Part shown: positions 52,265 through 61,159 of the stretch, piece after piece
Position numbering within the stretch: the stretch's first letter is position 1
Layout: each line of letters opens with the position of its first letter
DNA from: Yoonia sp. R2331
GTDB lineage: Bacteria > Pseudomonadota > Alphaproteobacteria > Rhodobacterales > Rhodobacteraceae
Direction: 5' to 3'
DNA length: 64,000 bases
NCBI RefSeq assembly: GCF_041103235.1
Contig: NZ_JBGCUN010000001.1
Coordinates: 558,001-622,000, forward strand
Made by a program: the position numbers and the translations under genes
Notes under the pieces: generated by a model
Seen by the model: only the letters and a program-made list of their open reading frames with translations
What the model was told of the DNA's origin: nothing
The model's database searches: none

Positions 52265-53251
52265 ATGCCGGGGAAAAAGCTGAGTGTTGTTGTGACGCGA
52301 CGGTTGCCCGAGGTTGTTGAGACCCGGATGAAAGAGCTGTTTGATGTGACCTTGCGCGAAGATGATGCGCCGTTGTCGGACACGGCGCTGGCCGCGGCAT
52401 TGGCGGATGCGGATATCTTGGTGCCGACGATCACCGATCAGATTGATGCCAAGATGCTGGCGCAAGCCGGTGAGCGGTTGAAGCTGATCGCCAATTACGG
52501 GGCAGGGGTCGACAATATTGACGTAGCCACGGCCCGGCAGCGCGGCATTCTGGTGTCCAATACCCCCGGTGTGACCACGGACGACACTGCCGATATGACC
52601 ATGGCACTGATGTTGGGTGTGATCCGGCGGGTGCCAGAGGGCGTGGCGCTAGCGCAGTCGGGCGATTGGCCCGGTTGGGCGCCCACAGCGATGATGGGCG
52701 GCAGGCTGGGCGGGCGGCGTCTGGGAATTTTGGGCATGGGCCGGATTGGGCAGGCAGTGGCGCGGCGGGCGGCAGCCTTTGGGATGCAAATCCACTACCA
52801 CAACCGCAAACGCCTGCGCCCCGAGATCGAGGAGGCGCTAGAGGCCACCTATTGGGAGAGTCTTGATCAGATGGTGGCACGGATGGATGTGGTGTCGGTA
52901 AATTGCCCACATACGCCAAGCACCTTTCATCTTATGAATGCGCGGCGGTTGAAGCTGATGAAACCCGAGGCGGTGATTGTGAACACCTCGCGCGGAGAGG
53001 TGATTGACGAAAACGCGCTGACCCGGATGCTGCGCGCGGGCGAGATTGCGGGGGCAGGCCTCGATGTCTACGAGCGTGGGCATCAGATGAACCCGCGGCT
53101 GAAGGCGCAGCCCAATGTGATCCTGCTGCCGCACATGGGTTCGGCCACGCTGGAGGGGCGGATCGAGATGGGCGAGAAGGTGATCATCAACATCAAGACC
53201 TTTGCTGACGGGCATCGGCCGCCTGATCTGGTGGTGCCGGGGATGTTGTGA
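52265..53251 (+). CDS. D-2-hydroxyacid dehydrogenase (glyoxylate/hydroxypyruvate reductase type)
   Basis: 328-residue NAD(P)-dependent enzyme. ANYGAGVDNIDVATARQRGI, Rossmann motif GILGMGRIGQAVARRA, substrate Arg in NTSRGEVIDENAL, the Glu in GLDVYERG position and His in PHMGSATLEGR. ATG 52265 with GGGAGGT upstream. Similar to glyoxylate reductase GyaR and D-glycerate dehydrogenase; substrate preference cannot be told. Confidence 0.92.
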   Translation: MPGKKLSVVVTRRLPEVVETRMKELFDVTLREDDAPLSDTALAAALADADILVPTITDQIDAKMLAQAGERLKLIANYGAGVDNIDVATARQRGILVSNTPGVTTDDTADMTMALMLGVIRRVPEGVALAQSGDWPGWAPTAMMGGRLGGRRLGILGMGRIGQAVARRAAAFGMQIHYHNRKRLRPEIEEALEATYWESLDQMVARMDVVSVNCPHTPSTFHLMNARRLKLMKPEAVIVNTSRGEVIDENALTRMLRAGEIAGAGLDVYERGHQMNPRLKAQPNVILLPHMGSATLEGRIEMGEKVIINIKTFADGHRPPDLVVPGML

Positions 53252-53266
53252 CGGCGCGCGCCGCTG

Positions 53267-53287
53267 TTGGCCGCGATACGCGGCCAA
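53267..53287 (+). terminator. Hairpin after the hydroxyacid dehydrogenase
   Basis: Perfect 9-bp stem TTGGCCGCG / CGCGGCCAA with 3-nt loop 16 bp after the stop; no T run, so a weak or Rho-assisted terminator. Confidence 0.45.
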
Positions 53288-53435
53288 GGCGCCCCGCCCA
53301 CCGTCCCGGTCAGGTGATAGGCTAAGTGATGCGAGATGAGGTGGCGTAACGGCCTTTTTCGACGGATGGCTGTCTCACACAAATGTGCTGCGCGCGGCAG
53401 GTCATGCCGCGCGGAAACGTGCCGGAATGCGCGCC

Positions 53436-53585
53436 TTAGCGGGCGCCGAATTCCGGGGTGGCGACGTAGTTCATCGCAGAAAACCGTAGCATGTCATTAT
53501 CGGCGCGGCCGGTCACAGGTTCGGGCTGTATACAGGCGCTAAGCGCCAACAGGGCCAACACCGCCATCAGGGGTGTGCGTTTCAT
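53436..53585 (-). CDS. 49-residue lipoprotein
   Basis: Short exported lipoprotein: MKRTPLMAVLALLALSAC then IQPEPVTGRADN. The lipobox LSAC is exact, and after Cys18 there are only 31 residues ending PEFGAR. GAGAG lies seven bases before ATG 53585. It is below the usual length cutoff, so automated gene callers may miss it. The 128 bp upstream (53586-53713) look like a promoter region with a TTAA and AT-rich stretch. Function unknown; similar very small lipoproteins occur in Rhodobacteraceae. Confidence 0.7.
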   Translation of the reverse strand: MKRTPLMAVLALLALSACIQPEPVTGRADNDMLRFSAMNYVATPEFGAR

Positions 53586-53713
53586 CTGCTCTCACTTTCC
53601 TCAATCCGCATCTTATGTGCGGTGATCGCAATATAACCTAAACGTAAAGTTAAGGATGCAGGAAAATATAGGTCGCATTTTCCCCGTTGCAAAAATGCAT
53701 GGGGGTCACGGTT

Positions 53714-54376
53714 TTAGCCGACCGGGGGCCATTTGACAGGCACTTCGGCGGTGCCGATGTTGTTGTCGAGGGCATCCATGTAGGCATCCATATTGTGGTT
53801 CAGACCGAAACGGGGCCGTCTATGCACAAGATGTGGGGCGCGACCCATGTGGTGAAAACTGCCGACAAGCGCTGTCACCGGGTCGTCCACGCGGCAGATA
53901 CTCAGGCAATGGGCGTCGTCCACGACCCGCCCGCGCGCCTTGCGCGGGCGCGGTGCGGCAAAGCCGATGCCGGTGCGTTTCCAGCTTTTGGACAGGATTT
54001 GCGTGGCCGCAGCCCCCAGCGAATGGCCGACGATGACAGTGGGACGGCGGTCGCCCATCCAGTCATAGATCGCCTTGGCGTGGGCCAGAAAACCCTGATG
54101 CCAGATCGTGCCGCTGGCACCTCTTTTGGCGTCCTGATTGTTCAGCGCATATTGTTCATGCCCGATGCGAAAGGGGCGGAAATTGAACTGGATATGGTCC
54201 AGCAGCGAATTGGTGCCGGGAATGATCAGAAAGCCATTGTTCAAGAGCGTCGCCTCGGCCCCAGGGATCGGACATTCATCAACGATCATGCCGCGCAGCG
54301 TGGCGTTGCGGTGCATGTCGTAAGCGTTGGCCGCGAGTTTCGCCGCTTCTTTCACCGGATAGCTGACGATTGTCAT
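53714..54376 (-). CDS. Class 3 lipase-like alpha/beta hydrolase
   Basis: 220-residue cytoplasmic-looking protein with no clear signal peptide. Nucleophile elbow GHSLGAAATQ with catalytic Ser in the GxSxG pattern at about residue 118, acid VDDPVTALV and a candidate His in SFHHMG or LVHRRP; the fold order matches lipase class 3. The N-terminal MTIVSYPVKEAAKLAANAY is typical of such family members. Substrate unknown; alone between an intergenic region and the lipoprotein gene. Confidence 0.85.
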   Translation of the reverse strand: MTIVSYPVKEAAKLAANAYDMHRNATLRGMIVDECPIPGAEATLLNNGFLIIPGTNSLLDHIQFNFRPFRIGHEQYALNNQDAKRGASGTIWHQGFLAHAKAIYDWMGDRRPTVIVGHSLGAAATQILSKSWKRTGIGFAAPRPRKARGRVVDDAHCLSICRVDDPVTALVGSFHHMGRAPHLVHRRPRFGLNHNMDAYMDALDNNIGTAEVPVKWPPVG

Positions 54377-54591
54377 GGACGATCCCCCTTTGTTGCCGGG
54401 CAGTCTGGCGCGGCGGGGCCGACAAATCCAGTGGGGGATTCCTGACTGGGGTAGGCCTTGGGGCGCATGCGTCTGCGGTATGTCTGGCCAAAGGCCAATT
54501 TGACCGTTTTTCTGTCCCGCAGAGAATGTCTGCTTTGGTTGGTCCGCAAGACCACTCGCAGAGAAAACAGCTTATGGCCGCCACGCGTCAC

Positions 54592-54629
54592 ATGCGCCCA
54601 TCATGTCAATCGTGACCGCATGGGCGCAT
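54592..54629. repeat. 10-bp perfect inverted repeat at the operon end
   Basis: ATGCGCCCAT (54592-54601) and ATGGGCGCAT (54620-54629), 18-nt spacer, 5 bp after the stop of the epimerase gene; the likely 3' end of the sugar operon transcript or an operator. The rest of the gap 54377-54591 shows nothing else. Confidence 0.5.
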
Positions 54630-54634
54630 CGTGA

Positions 54635-55654
54635 TCACAGCTCACTTACCGTGATCGCATAGCGTGTGGTGAACGGTTCACTTGCCGAAAGTGGCGTCTG
54701 CGTCGCGATACCAGATCGCGGAAGTGGCGCATCGGAATTTGCCGAATGCGCGACACCCAGATCAAAAGCCGCCGCAACTGGTTCAATCCCGATGGCGCAA
54801 AAACGACCGCTCCAGGGGTAGGCCTTGCGACCACGGTTTGAGAGCCACAACAGGCATTGCGGAAATGTTGCGATATCCCAGGACAAATCGACGGCAAATC
54901 GATTTTGCAGGTCTGACAGGCGCACATCACCTTCTGTCAGCGAAACAGCCAAGAGTTCTTCTGTCTGGATGGCAAGGGGCAGGCGCGTGACGTCCGCGCC
55001 TGACCCGTCTTTTGTCTGTATCTGTGTCAGCGTGTCGGTGGTTGTGTCGGGCATGCATTGCGACGCATCATCCACGGGAACAGGGAAGGTTCTGACGCGT
55101 GTCAGCGACGGAATGCTAAGCTGCGCAGCCCCCGCCTGACCGGGCAAGGCAAAAATGGGGTGCAGCCCAATCGGCAGCGCAGCATCGCGGTGCATTTCGA
55201 TGTGCAAATCAAGTTTAATCTGCTCACCGGTCCCCCGTGAAATGCACCGCGTCAGCCGACGAACGACATGGTCTTCGGGATAGTCGATGGCGATCGTGAT
55301 CGCGGTGCTAGTCTGTTCCACTAGGTGCCAGCAATGGTTCGCACTATAGCCATGGGCAAAATCGTCCGCAGGCGGAATTGTTGGATCAAGCCCATCCATC
55401 CAATGCGGCGGCAAGTCGGTTCGCGCTGTGGCAACACCGAACGGCACACATGGGAATTCTCCGCGCAACCGCTGCAAGATGGGTGGCAGGGTGTCGCGTT
55501 TTTCCGGCGGATCATCAGCCCAAGGTGCGACGGCGAATGGCTGAACCTTGCGGCCGTCCGAAAGCGTGAACCAGACCGGGCCAAGCATTCCGCCACGTGC
55601 GGCGACCTCGCCGCGGATGCTCCCCCAATCAAAGGTCCAAACCGTATCGGTCAA
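54635..55654 (-). CDS. Aldose 1-epimerase / galactose mutarotase-like protein
   Basis: 339-residue beta-sandwich protein of the mutarotase superfamily, interconverting sugar anomers. GYSANHCWHLVEQ carries the His segment, GLHPIFALP the second His and CLLWLSNRGRKAYPWSGRFCAIGIEPVAAAFDLG includes the catalytic-Glu region (GIEPVA). It is the last gene of the operon and overlaps the SDR stop/start by four bases, so it should supply the right anomer to the sugar dehydrogenase. Confidence 0.85.
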   Translation of the reverse strand: MTDTVWTFDWGSIRGEVAARGGMLGPVWFTLSDGRKVQPFAVAPWADDPPEKRDTLPPILQRLRGEFPCVPFGVATARTDLPPHWMDGLDPTIPPADDFAHGYSANHCWHLVEQTSTAITIAIDYPEDHVVRRLTRCISRGTGEQIKLDLHIEMHRDAALPIGLHPIFALPGQAGAAQLSIPSLTRVRTFPVPVDDASQCMPDTTTDTLTQIQTKDGSGADVTRLPLAIQTEELLAVSLTEGDVRLSDLQNRFAVDLSWDIATFPQCLLWLSNRGRKAYPWSGRFCAIGIEPVAAAFDLGVAHSANSDAPLPRSGIATQTPLSASEPFTTRYAITVSEL

Positions 55655-56397
55655 ATCGTAATGCCGCCGTCAATGTTGATCGCCTGACCCGTCACAAACG
55701 CACCATCGTCCGAAGCAAGAAAAGCGCAGAGGCCCGCAATTTCGTCGGGTTTGCCGAACCGCCCAGCAGGTTGGCGGTCGATGAAGAATTTCATCGCGGC
55801 CTCTTGGCTGCCCATCTGGTCTGCCAGATCCGCAATGCGACCTTGCAGGCTGGGGCTATCAACGGTGCCCGGACAGATCGCGTTGCACCGGATTTGGTCG
55901 GGCAGGTAATCAGAAGCAATTGATTTTGTCAGCCCCAGAACGCCGCCCTTGGTCGCACAATATGCTGCGCGTTTGGGAAACCCTTTGATGGAACTCGCCA
56001 CCGACCCGATTGTAATGATGCTGCCGCCTTGCGCCTTCATCTTCGGAATACCTGCACCCAATACCAGAAAGGCACTGTCCAATGTGATGGCGCAGGACCG
56101 ACGCCAATCCTCAAGGCTGCATTCCTCAATCGTGCCTTGGTGGACGTAGCCGACCGCGTGAACCAGCACGTCAATCCGGTCGAATGTGTCAAAGTAGGCA
56201 GTGACATCAGCGGCGTGTGTCGCGTCCAGCCCCGCGATGTCCGCGCCTTTGAGGTCAGATAACAAACCCGCATTCAAATCGGACGCATGGACCTGCGCCC
56301 CCTCTGCCAGCAAACGCTCCGCGATGGCCCGCCCGATCCCTTGGCCCGCCGCCGTCACCACGGCGGTTTTCCCGGCCAGACGTTTGGTCAGGTCCAT
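55651..56397 (-). CDS. SDR dehydrogenase of the sugar-acid operon
   Basis: 248-residue classical short-chain dehydrogenase. TAAGQGIGRAIAERL (cofactor loop), catalytic Ser in ITIGSVASSIKG, YCATKGGVLGLTK with Tyr/Lys, and CPGTVDSPSLQGRI. It closely resembles 2-keto-3-deoxy-L-fuconate dehydrogenases and related sugar enzymes. Together with the lactonase, dehydratase and FAH hydrolase it would oxidise the 2-keto-3-deoxy acid to a 2,4-diketo acid. It overlaps the FAH gene by 10 bp. Confidence 0.88.
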   Translation of the reverse strand: MDLTKRLAGKTAVVTAAGQGIGRAIAERLLAEGAQVHASDLNAGLLSDLKGADIAGLDATHAADVTAYFDTFDRIDVLVHAVGYVHQGTIEECSLEDWRRSCAITLDSAFLVLGAGIPKMKAQGGSIITIGSVASSIKGFPKRAAYCATKGGVLGLTKSIASDYLPDQIRCNAICPGTVDSPSLQGRIADLADQMGSQEAAMKFFIDRQPAGRFGKPDEIAGLCAFLASDDGAFVTGQAINIDGGITI

Positions 56398-57248
56398 AAG
56401 GTTCCCTCCAGTGCGGTCACAGTTTGGCTTTGCGCGCCCAACCCCTCTATTCCAAGGTTCACAGTATCGCCGATTTTGAGAAATTGAGGTGGCGTCATAC
56501 CCGCCCCGACACCGGGAGGCGTGCCGGTGCAGATAAGATCACCCGGTTCCAGCACCGTGAATTCGGACAGGTAACAGACAATTGTTGCGGGATCGAAGAT
56601 CATGGTGTTGGTATTGCCGGTCTGCATGCGCACGCCATTCACATCAAGCCACATCGGCAAGGCCGCGGCATTGCCGACCTCATCAGGCGTGACGATCCAC
56701 GGGCCGGTTGGACAGAAATTCGGAAAGCTTTTTCCCTTCGCCCACTGGCCGCCCCGTTCCAGCTGCCAGGCACGTTCCGACAGATCGTTCACGACGGTAA
56801 ACCCCAGAATGTGATCAAGCGCGTCGGCCTTGGAGATATTCAATGCCCGCTGGCCAATCACGATCCCCAGTTCGACCTCCCAATCGAGTTTCGTCATTTT
56901 CGCTGAATACAGGATCGGCGCATGTGGCGCGCAGAACGTCGCTGCGGATTTGTTGAACAAGATCGGTTCGGCGGGGATATCCATGCCAGCTTCGGCGGCG
57001 TGGTCGGAATAGTTCAGGCCAATGCAATAGACGTTGCGCGGCTGGGTCATGGGGGTGCCAATGCGCATGCCGCCTTGTTCGATGACAGGCAAGGTGGACA
57101 GGTCAACACGGGCCATTGTCTGGCGCAGTGTCGGGATGGTATCGGGTGTGAAATCATCAACAATTCCAGACACATCGCGTGCCCCACCTTCGGCATCCAG
57201 AACGCAAGGAACCTCACGGTCAGCGGGGCCAATTCTTAGAAACTTCAT
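56388..57248 (-). CDS. Fumarylacetoacetate hydrolase family protein
   Basis: 286-residue FAH-fold hydrolase. IGLNYSDHAAEAGMDIP, metal ligands in DWEVELGIVIG (E-x-E pair) and further Asp in DLSERAWQLERGGQWAKGKSFPNFCPTGPW, and GDLICTGTPPGVGAG. In the L-fucose/L-rhamnose routes such enzymes split 2,4-diketo-3-deoxy acids into pyruvate and lactate. ATG 57248 with GGAG upstream fits; the longer frame to 57356 is not supported. Confidence 0.9.
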   Translation of the reverse strand: MKFLRIGPADREVPCVLDAEGGARDVSGIVDDFTPDTIPTLRQTMARVDLSTLPVIEQGGMRIGTPMTQPRNVYCIGLNYSDHAAEAGMDIPAEPILFNKSAATFCAPHAPILYSAKMTKLDWEVELGIVIGQRALNISKADALDHILGFTVVNDLSERAWQLERGGQWAKGKSFPNFCPTGPWIVTPDEVGNAAALPMWLDVNGVRMQTGNTNTMIFDPATIVCYLSEFTVLEPGDLICTGTPPGVGAGMTPPQFLKIGDTVNLGIEGLGAQSQTVTALEGTLWT

Positions 57249-57718
57249 CTTTGTTCTCCGTTGTTTTTGCAACCCCACCACGTGTTTGCAAGCGGTGCGC
57301 CCCCCACGAAGGCATCGCGTCCAAGCATATTCTGGATGCGCAGACATGCGTTCCATTTCGCCATGCGTTCAGACCGCGTGAATGACCCGACCTTAAGCTG
57401 TCCGGCCCCAAGGCCCGTTGCGAGATGGGAAATTGCGACGTCTTCGGTCTCGCCTGATCTGGCAGAAACCACGCTGCGGTAACCGGCGGCATATGCGGCC
57501 TTGAACGCATCAACAGCTTCGGTGAGCGTTCCCGCCTGGTTGACCTTGAGTTTCGGCAGCGCGAATTTGATGCAGATGGTCTTATCGGCCAAGATGACCT
57601 TGCCGATATCTGACGCAACGCCACCTGCCAGCGGCGCGACTAAGCGCATGTCTTCCGCCTTGCCCAGGCCCAGTTCGACCACCAAGGCCGTGCAGCGCGC
57701 GGCAAACTCCACGGTCAT
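57245..57718 (-). pseudogene. In-frame chimera: kinase N-lobe joined to enolase C-terminus
   Basis: 157-residue frame with two unrelated parts. Residues 1-59 (LVVELGLGKAEDMRLVAPLAGGVASDIGKV...CIKFALPKLKV) match the N-lobe of aminoglycoside-phosphotransferase-like kinases with the Gly loop and the lysine of CIKFAL. Residues 57-150 (LKVNQAGTLTEAVDAFKAAY, SARSGETEDVAISHLA, VGSFTRSERMAKWN) match the C-terminal end of an enolase-type protein. The joint is at a shared LKV (57542-57550), as expected from a deletion between short homologies. Neither part can be active alone. Start and stop overlap both neighbours by 4 bp, so it is still translated in the operon. Confidence 0.75.
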
Positions 57719-58584
57719 GGCACAAACCGGTTCTCGGGCTGCCCGGTGCCATCGGTCTCTACCACCATCATCGCACCATCCGCATCTGCCGGGTGTTCTA
57801 TCGCAAAGCGCGCGGATGTCACGATCAGGGTGGACATATCCGCCCCCGCAAATGTGGTGGCCGTTGGGTTGTGCGCAGGCAGCAGGATTTCACGGTCCGG
57901 TTTTCCAGTTGGATCGTACCGGATCACGCGACCCGCGCCGAACCGCGCAGTCCACAAGAACCCTTCGGCATCCATACAGGACCCATCCGGGACACCGGGC
58001 CCGCCAGAGACATGGATGCGGCGGTTGGAAATCTCAGCCGTCGCGTCGTCATAGTCCCAAACCCAGATCGTATTGCGCAGGCTATCGCCAAGATAGAACC
58101 GGTCGCGTTCAGGCGACCAGACCATGGTGTTTGGTATTCCAAATTCGGGTTCTGTCACTGGCACCGCACCATCCGCATCAATCCTGAAAAGCCGCCCGCA
58201 GGCGCGCGTCTGCTCGCGGGGCTGCAGATCATCGGTCAGATTGTTTTCCATGCTTGCGACCCACATCCGCCCCGAAGGATCGCAGGCCCCCTCGTTCAGC
58301 CGCATCGCCGGATCAGTTTCGGCGCAGGTCAATGGACCTGTCTTACCGTCGCGCCACCGCGCCACGCCTTTGGCGAAGGACACGATCGCCACTCCATCCG
58401 TACCAAGCGCAAGCGCGGTTGGCAGATCGTCCGTTTCGAACTTTGTGGTCTCACCGCTCTCAAGGTCGCGGGCAATCAGTGCCTTGCCAGTGATATCCAC
58501 CGACCAAACCTTGCCATCCTTCGGATTCCAAAAGGGGCTTTCACCAACGCCATCGCGCAAGTCCCCCAGAATGCGAATGGTCAT
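57715..58584 (-). CDS. SMP-30/gluconolactonase family lactonase
   Basis: 289-residue six-bladed beta-propeller lactonase. GVGESPFWNPKDGKVWSVDI holds the metal-binding Glu, NEGACDPSGRMW and PNTMVWSPERDRFYLGDS supply the Asn/Asp ligands, and VPDGSCMDAEGFLWTARFGAGRVIRYDPTGK the last one. It hydrolyses an aldonolactone to the sugar acid. It overlaps the GntR gene and the chimera by four bases on each side. Confidence 0.9.
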   Translation of the reverse strand: MTIRILGDLRDGVGESPFWNPKDGKVWSVDITGKALIARDLESGETTKFETDDLPTALALGTDGVAIVSFAKGVARWRDGKTGPLTCAETDPAMRLNEGACDPSGRMWVASMENNLTDDLQPREQTRACGRLFRIDADGAVPVTEPEFGIPNTMVWSPERDRFYLGDSLRNTIWVWDYDDATAEISNRRIHVSGGPGVPDGSCMDAEGFLWTARFGAGRVIRYDPTGKPDREILLPAHNPTATTFAGADMSTLIVTSARFAIEHPADADGAMMVVETDGTGQPENRFVP

Positions 58585-59300
58585 CTTGCAGCTCGGGCGT
58601 ATTCTTCGCTCTGCTCGAAATACTCCGGGAATTTGTCACGCGCTTCGTCGATATAATCAAAAATGCGGCGCAGGTGTTTGATCATCCGTTCTTCGGCCAG
58701 CGCCTCATCGCCCGCCTCGATTGCATCCGCGATGACAACATGTTGTTTGATAATCGTGTCGAGGTCTTCGACAGCCGCCACCATCAAATGCCGGAACCTG
58801 TCCATGTGGTCCTTGAGACGCAGGATTTCGGGCAGCACACTTGGCTGTTTGGCATATTCGGCGATGAGACCATGAAATGCTTCGTCAGAGGCATAAAAGC
58901 TCTCTGCGTCTTCGAAGGTCACATATGTGCGCTGCAAGGTTATTTCCTTGCGCAGCCCTTTGACCAAAGCAGCCCCTTCGCCCGATGACATGGCCCGTCG
59001 CAGCAGCGCTACTTCAAGCGCCTCGCGCATGAACTGCGACCGGTCAAGATCCTCGATACGCAAGGGTGCCACTTGCGAGCCACGCTGAGGAACCACATCG
59101 ACAAACTTGTTCTCTGCCAGTTTTGTCAGCGCTTCGCGGGCAGGGGTGCGGCTGACCCCCAACATCTCTGACACCGAGGCCTCTGACAGAACCTGATAGG
59201 GTTTCAATTCGAACCTCAGGATCCTCTGGTGCAAATCATCATAAACCTGTCGCGCCAATGGCAAAGGACGGCCGGATTTTGCTTTTTTGAGATGTGCCAT
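58581..59300 (-). CDS. GntR family regulator (FadR/FCD subfamily)
   Basis: 239-residue repressor. N-terminal winged helix: LARQVYDDLHQRILRFELKPYQVLSEASVSEMLGVSRTPAREALTKLAENKFVDVVPQRGS. C-terminal FCD domain with metal-binding residues in EAFHGLIAEY, HMDRFRHLM and KQHVVIADAIEAG (D/H pattern). It most likely senses the sugar acid or an intermediate of this operon and controls it; its operator is probably upstream, outside the window. Confidence 0.92.
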   Translation of the reverse strand: MAHLKKAKSGRPLPLARQVYDDLHQRILRFELKPYQVLSEASVSEMLGVSRTPAREALTKLAENKFVDVVPQRGSQVAPLRIEDLDRSQFMREALEVALLRRAMSSGEGAALVKGLRKEITLQRTYVTFEDAESFYASDEAFHGLIAEYAKQPSVLPEILRLKDHMDRFRHLMVAAVEDLDTIIKQHVVIADAIEAGDEALAEERMIKHLRRIFDYIDEARDKFPEYFEQSEEYARAAR

Positions 59301-59311
59301 CTTCCCCCCGT

Positions 59312-60193
59312 TCAGGATTGTTGGACCTGCAGCCCCTGCATGAAATGCTTTCTGAGCAGAAAGAAAAGCACGATGCTAGGCAGAGAGGCCAAAAGGGCCG
59401 CCGTCAGAACGATATTTGGTCCGATTGATGAATAGCTGCCTTGGAAGACCAGCAGGGCATTCATGATTGATCGTGTTTCCAACCGGTTGCCGAGGACCGT
59501 CGAAAACAGCATGTCATTCCAGATCCAGGTGAATTGCAGCAAAAACACCGCCGTCATCGGCCCAATGGTGTTGGGGAGAATGATGCGAAAAAAGACTGTG
59601 AATTCACTCGCCCCATCCATCCGTGCGGCTTCATCCATTTCACGTGACAGGCCGGACATGAAGTTGCGCAGCACCAGCGTCGGGAAGGGAACGCAAATTG
59701 CAGTGTAAAACAAGAGCATCCCCAAGTGCGAATTCAGAAGACCCAGCTTTTGATACCCGAAAAACAGCGGGATCAGATACATCTGGAACGGAAAGACCGT
59801 GCCTGCGAAAATCAGCATGAACCATCCGTTGCGGAACGGAATGTCGAGGCGCGTAATGGCAAAGGCCGCCATAGCCGCAAAAAACACCGCCAGTGATGCT
59901 CCGACCGTGCCGTAAAACGCAGAGTTTAACATGGCTTGTCCCATGCTCCCCAGTTCCCACGCGCGGGAAATGTTCTCCCACAAAGGGGCGACCCCTTCGG
60001 GCAATGCCAAAGGTGGGTTGCGCGAATATTCATTGCTCGATTTGAAGATCGAAATCGCCAGAAAGTAGAACGGCACGATCCAAAGCAATGCAAATCCGAC
60101 GGCTGCAACCAGCTTGAACGAGCTGCCTTTGTGCTTTGCTGCTTCGCGCCGTTCGATGGCGTCCAGATCAAGTGTTGAGATATCAAATGCCAT
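59312..60193 (-). CDS. Carbohydrate ABC transporter permease (MalG type)
   Basis: 293-residue inner-membrane permease with six helices. FAITRLDIPFRNGWFMLIFAGTVFPFQMYLIPLFFGY and the EAA loop DEAARMDGASEFTVFFRIILPNTIGPMTAVFLLQF are typical of the second permease of sugar transporters. Start ATG 60193 overlaps the MalF-type permease stop by one base; the longer frame to 60382 is antisense to that gene. Confidence 0.93.
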   Translation of the reverse strand: MAFDISTLDLDAIERREAAKHKGSSFKLVAAVGFALLWIVPFYFLAISIFKSSNEYSRNPPLALPEGVAPLWENISRAWELGSMGQAMLNSAFYGTVGASLAVFFAAMAAFAITRLDIPFRNGWFMLIFAGTVFPFQMYLIPLFFGYQKLGLLNSHLGMLLFYTAICVPFPTLVLRNFMSGLSREMDEAARMDGASEFTVFFRIILPNTIGPMTAVFLLQFTWIWNDMLFSTVLGNRLETRSIMNALLVFQGSYSSIGPNIVLTAALLASLPSIVLFFLLRKHFMQGLQVQQS

Positions 60194-61143
60194 CAGCGTG
60201 TCATCCTGTCGACGCGGGCCTGCAGCACCGTTTGCACCCAGGTCACGCACAGCACCACAAGGCCGATGATGACCGCGACGGCAGACCCAAAGGCCCAGCT
60301 GCCTTTCTGGAACGCTTCGAAATACATGAACACGGCAAGGGCAAGGCTGCGTTGACCGGGGTAATTCGCCCCCATGACCCACAGCAGATCAAACACTGTG
60401 AAGCCTGCCAGAACAGATAGAATCGTGACCATCAACAGTGTCGGCATCAGCAACGGCAGCGTGATGTAGCGGAATATCTGCCAACGGTTTGCACCATCAA
60501 TATGGGCCGCCTCAATCGGGTCTTTCGGGATCGCGGCCAGCCCAAGCAACAGCAACACCATGACCAGACCGGCGGTCTGCCAGACGAAGGTTGCAATGAT
60601 GGCGGGTGTCACGGTGGCGTCGTTATAAAGCCAGCCGATATCCACATCCCGACCCGACAACATCCCAAGCCCGCGATTAAGCAAACCGTCAGGCGCATAG
60701 ACGTAGAACCACAAGACACCGACCGCCGTCGGGGCCAGAATGCGCGGAATGAAGATGATGTTCTTAAAGGTCTCAGCGCCGCGCAGATTGCGGAAAAACA
60801 TCGCCATGCCAAGCCCCAGCGCGATGGGAAAGACGACCGATGCGCCGACCCAGATCGCAGTGTTGATCAGCGCTTCGGTGAAGAATGGGTTGCCCGGCAT
60901 GCGTTCGTAATTTGTAAAACCGGCGTATTCACCAAAACCCTTGAACTTCTTCCACTTGGTAAAACTCAGCCAGATGTTGAACACGACCGGCAGCAACAGC
61001 AAACCCACAACCATAATCAGCGCCGGCGCCATGAAGACCAGTCCGATGCCAAGTTGGCCGCGCCGCCGTGCTCGAGCGTTTCGGGCGATCTGATCCATCC
61101 CAATCCGGTCAAGCAAGGCTTTGTCTGTGGCGGCGCGGTCCAT
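60193..61143 (-). CDS. Carbohydrate ABC transporter permease (MalF type)
   Basis: 316-residue permease, about six or seven helices. N-terminal ARARRRGQLGIGLVFMAPALIMVVGLLLLPVVFN, GVLWFYVYAPDGLLNRGLGML, EAAHIDGANRWQIFRYITLPLLMPTLLMV (EAA loop). It forms the channel with the permease at 59312. It follows the binding-protein gene after 16 bp. Confidence 0.93.
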   Translation of the reverse strand: MDRAATDKALLDRIGMDQIARNARARRRGQLGIGLVFMAPALIMVVGLLLLPVVFNIWLSFTKWKKFKGFGEYAGFTNYERMPGNPFFTEALINTAIWVGASVVFPIALGLGMAMFFRNLRGAETFKNIIFIPRILAPTAVGVLWFYVYAPDGLLNRGLGMLSGRDVDIGWLYNDATVTPAIIATFVWQTAGLVMVLLLLGLAAIPKDPIEAAHIDGANRWQIFRYITLPLLMPTLLMVTILSVLAGFTVFDLLWVMGANYPGQRSLALAVFMYFEAFQKGSWAFGSAVAVIIGLVVLCVTWVQTVLQARVDRMTR

Positions 61144-61159
61144 TGTTATCCGTCCCTAT

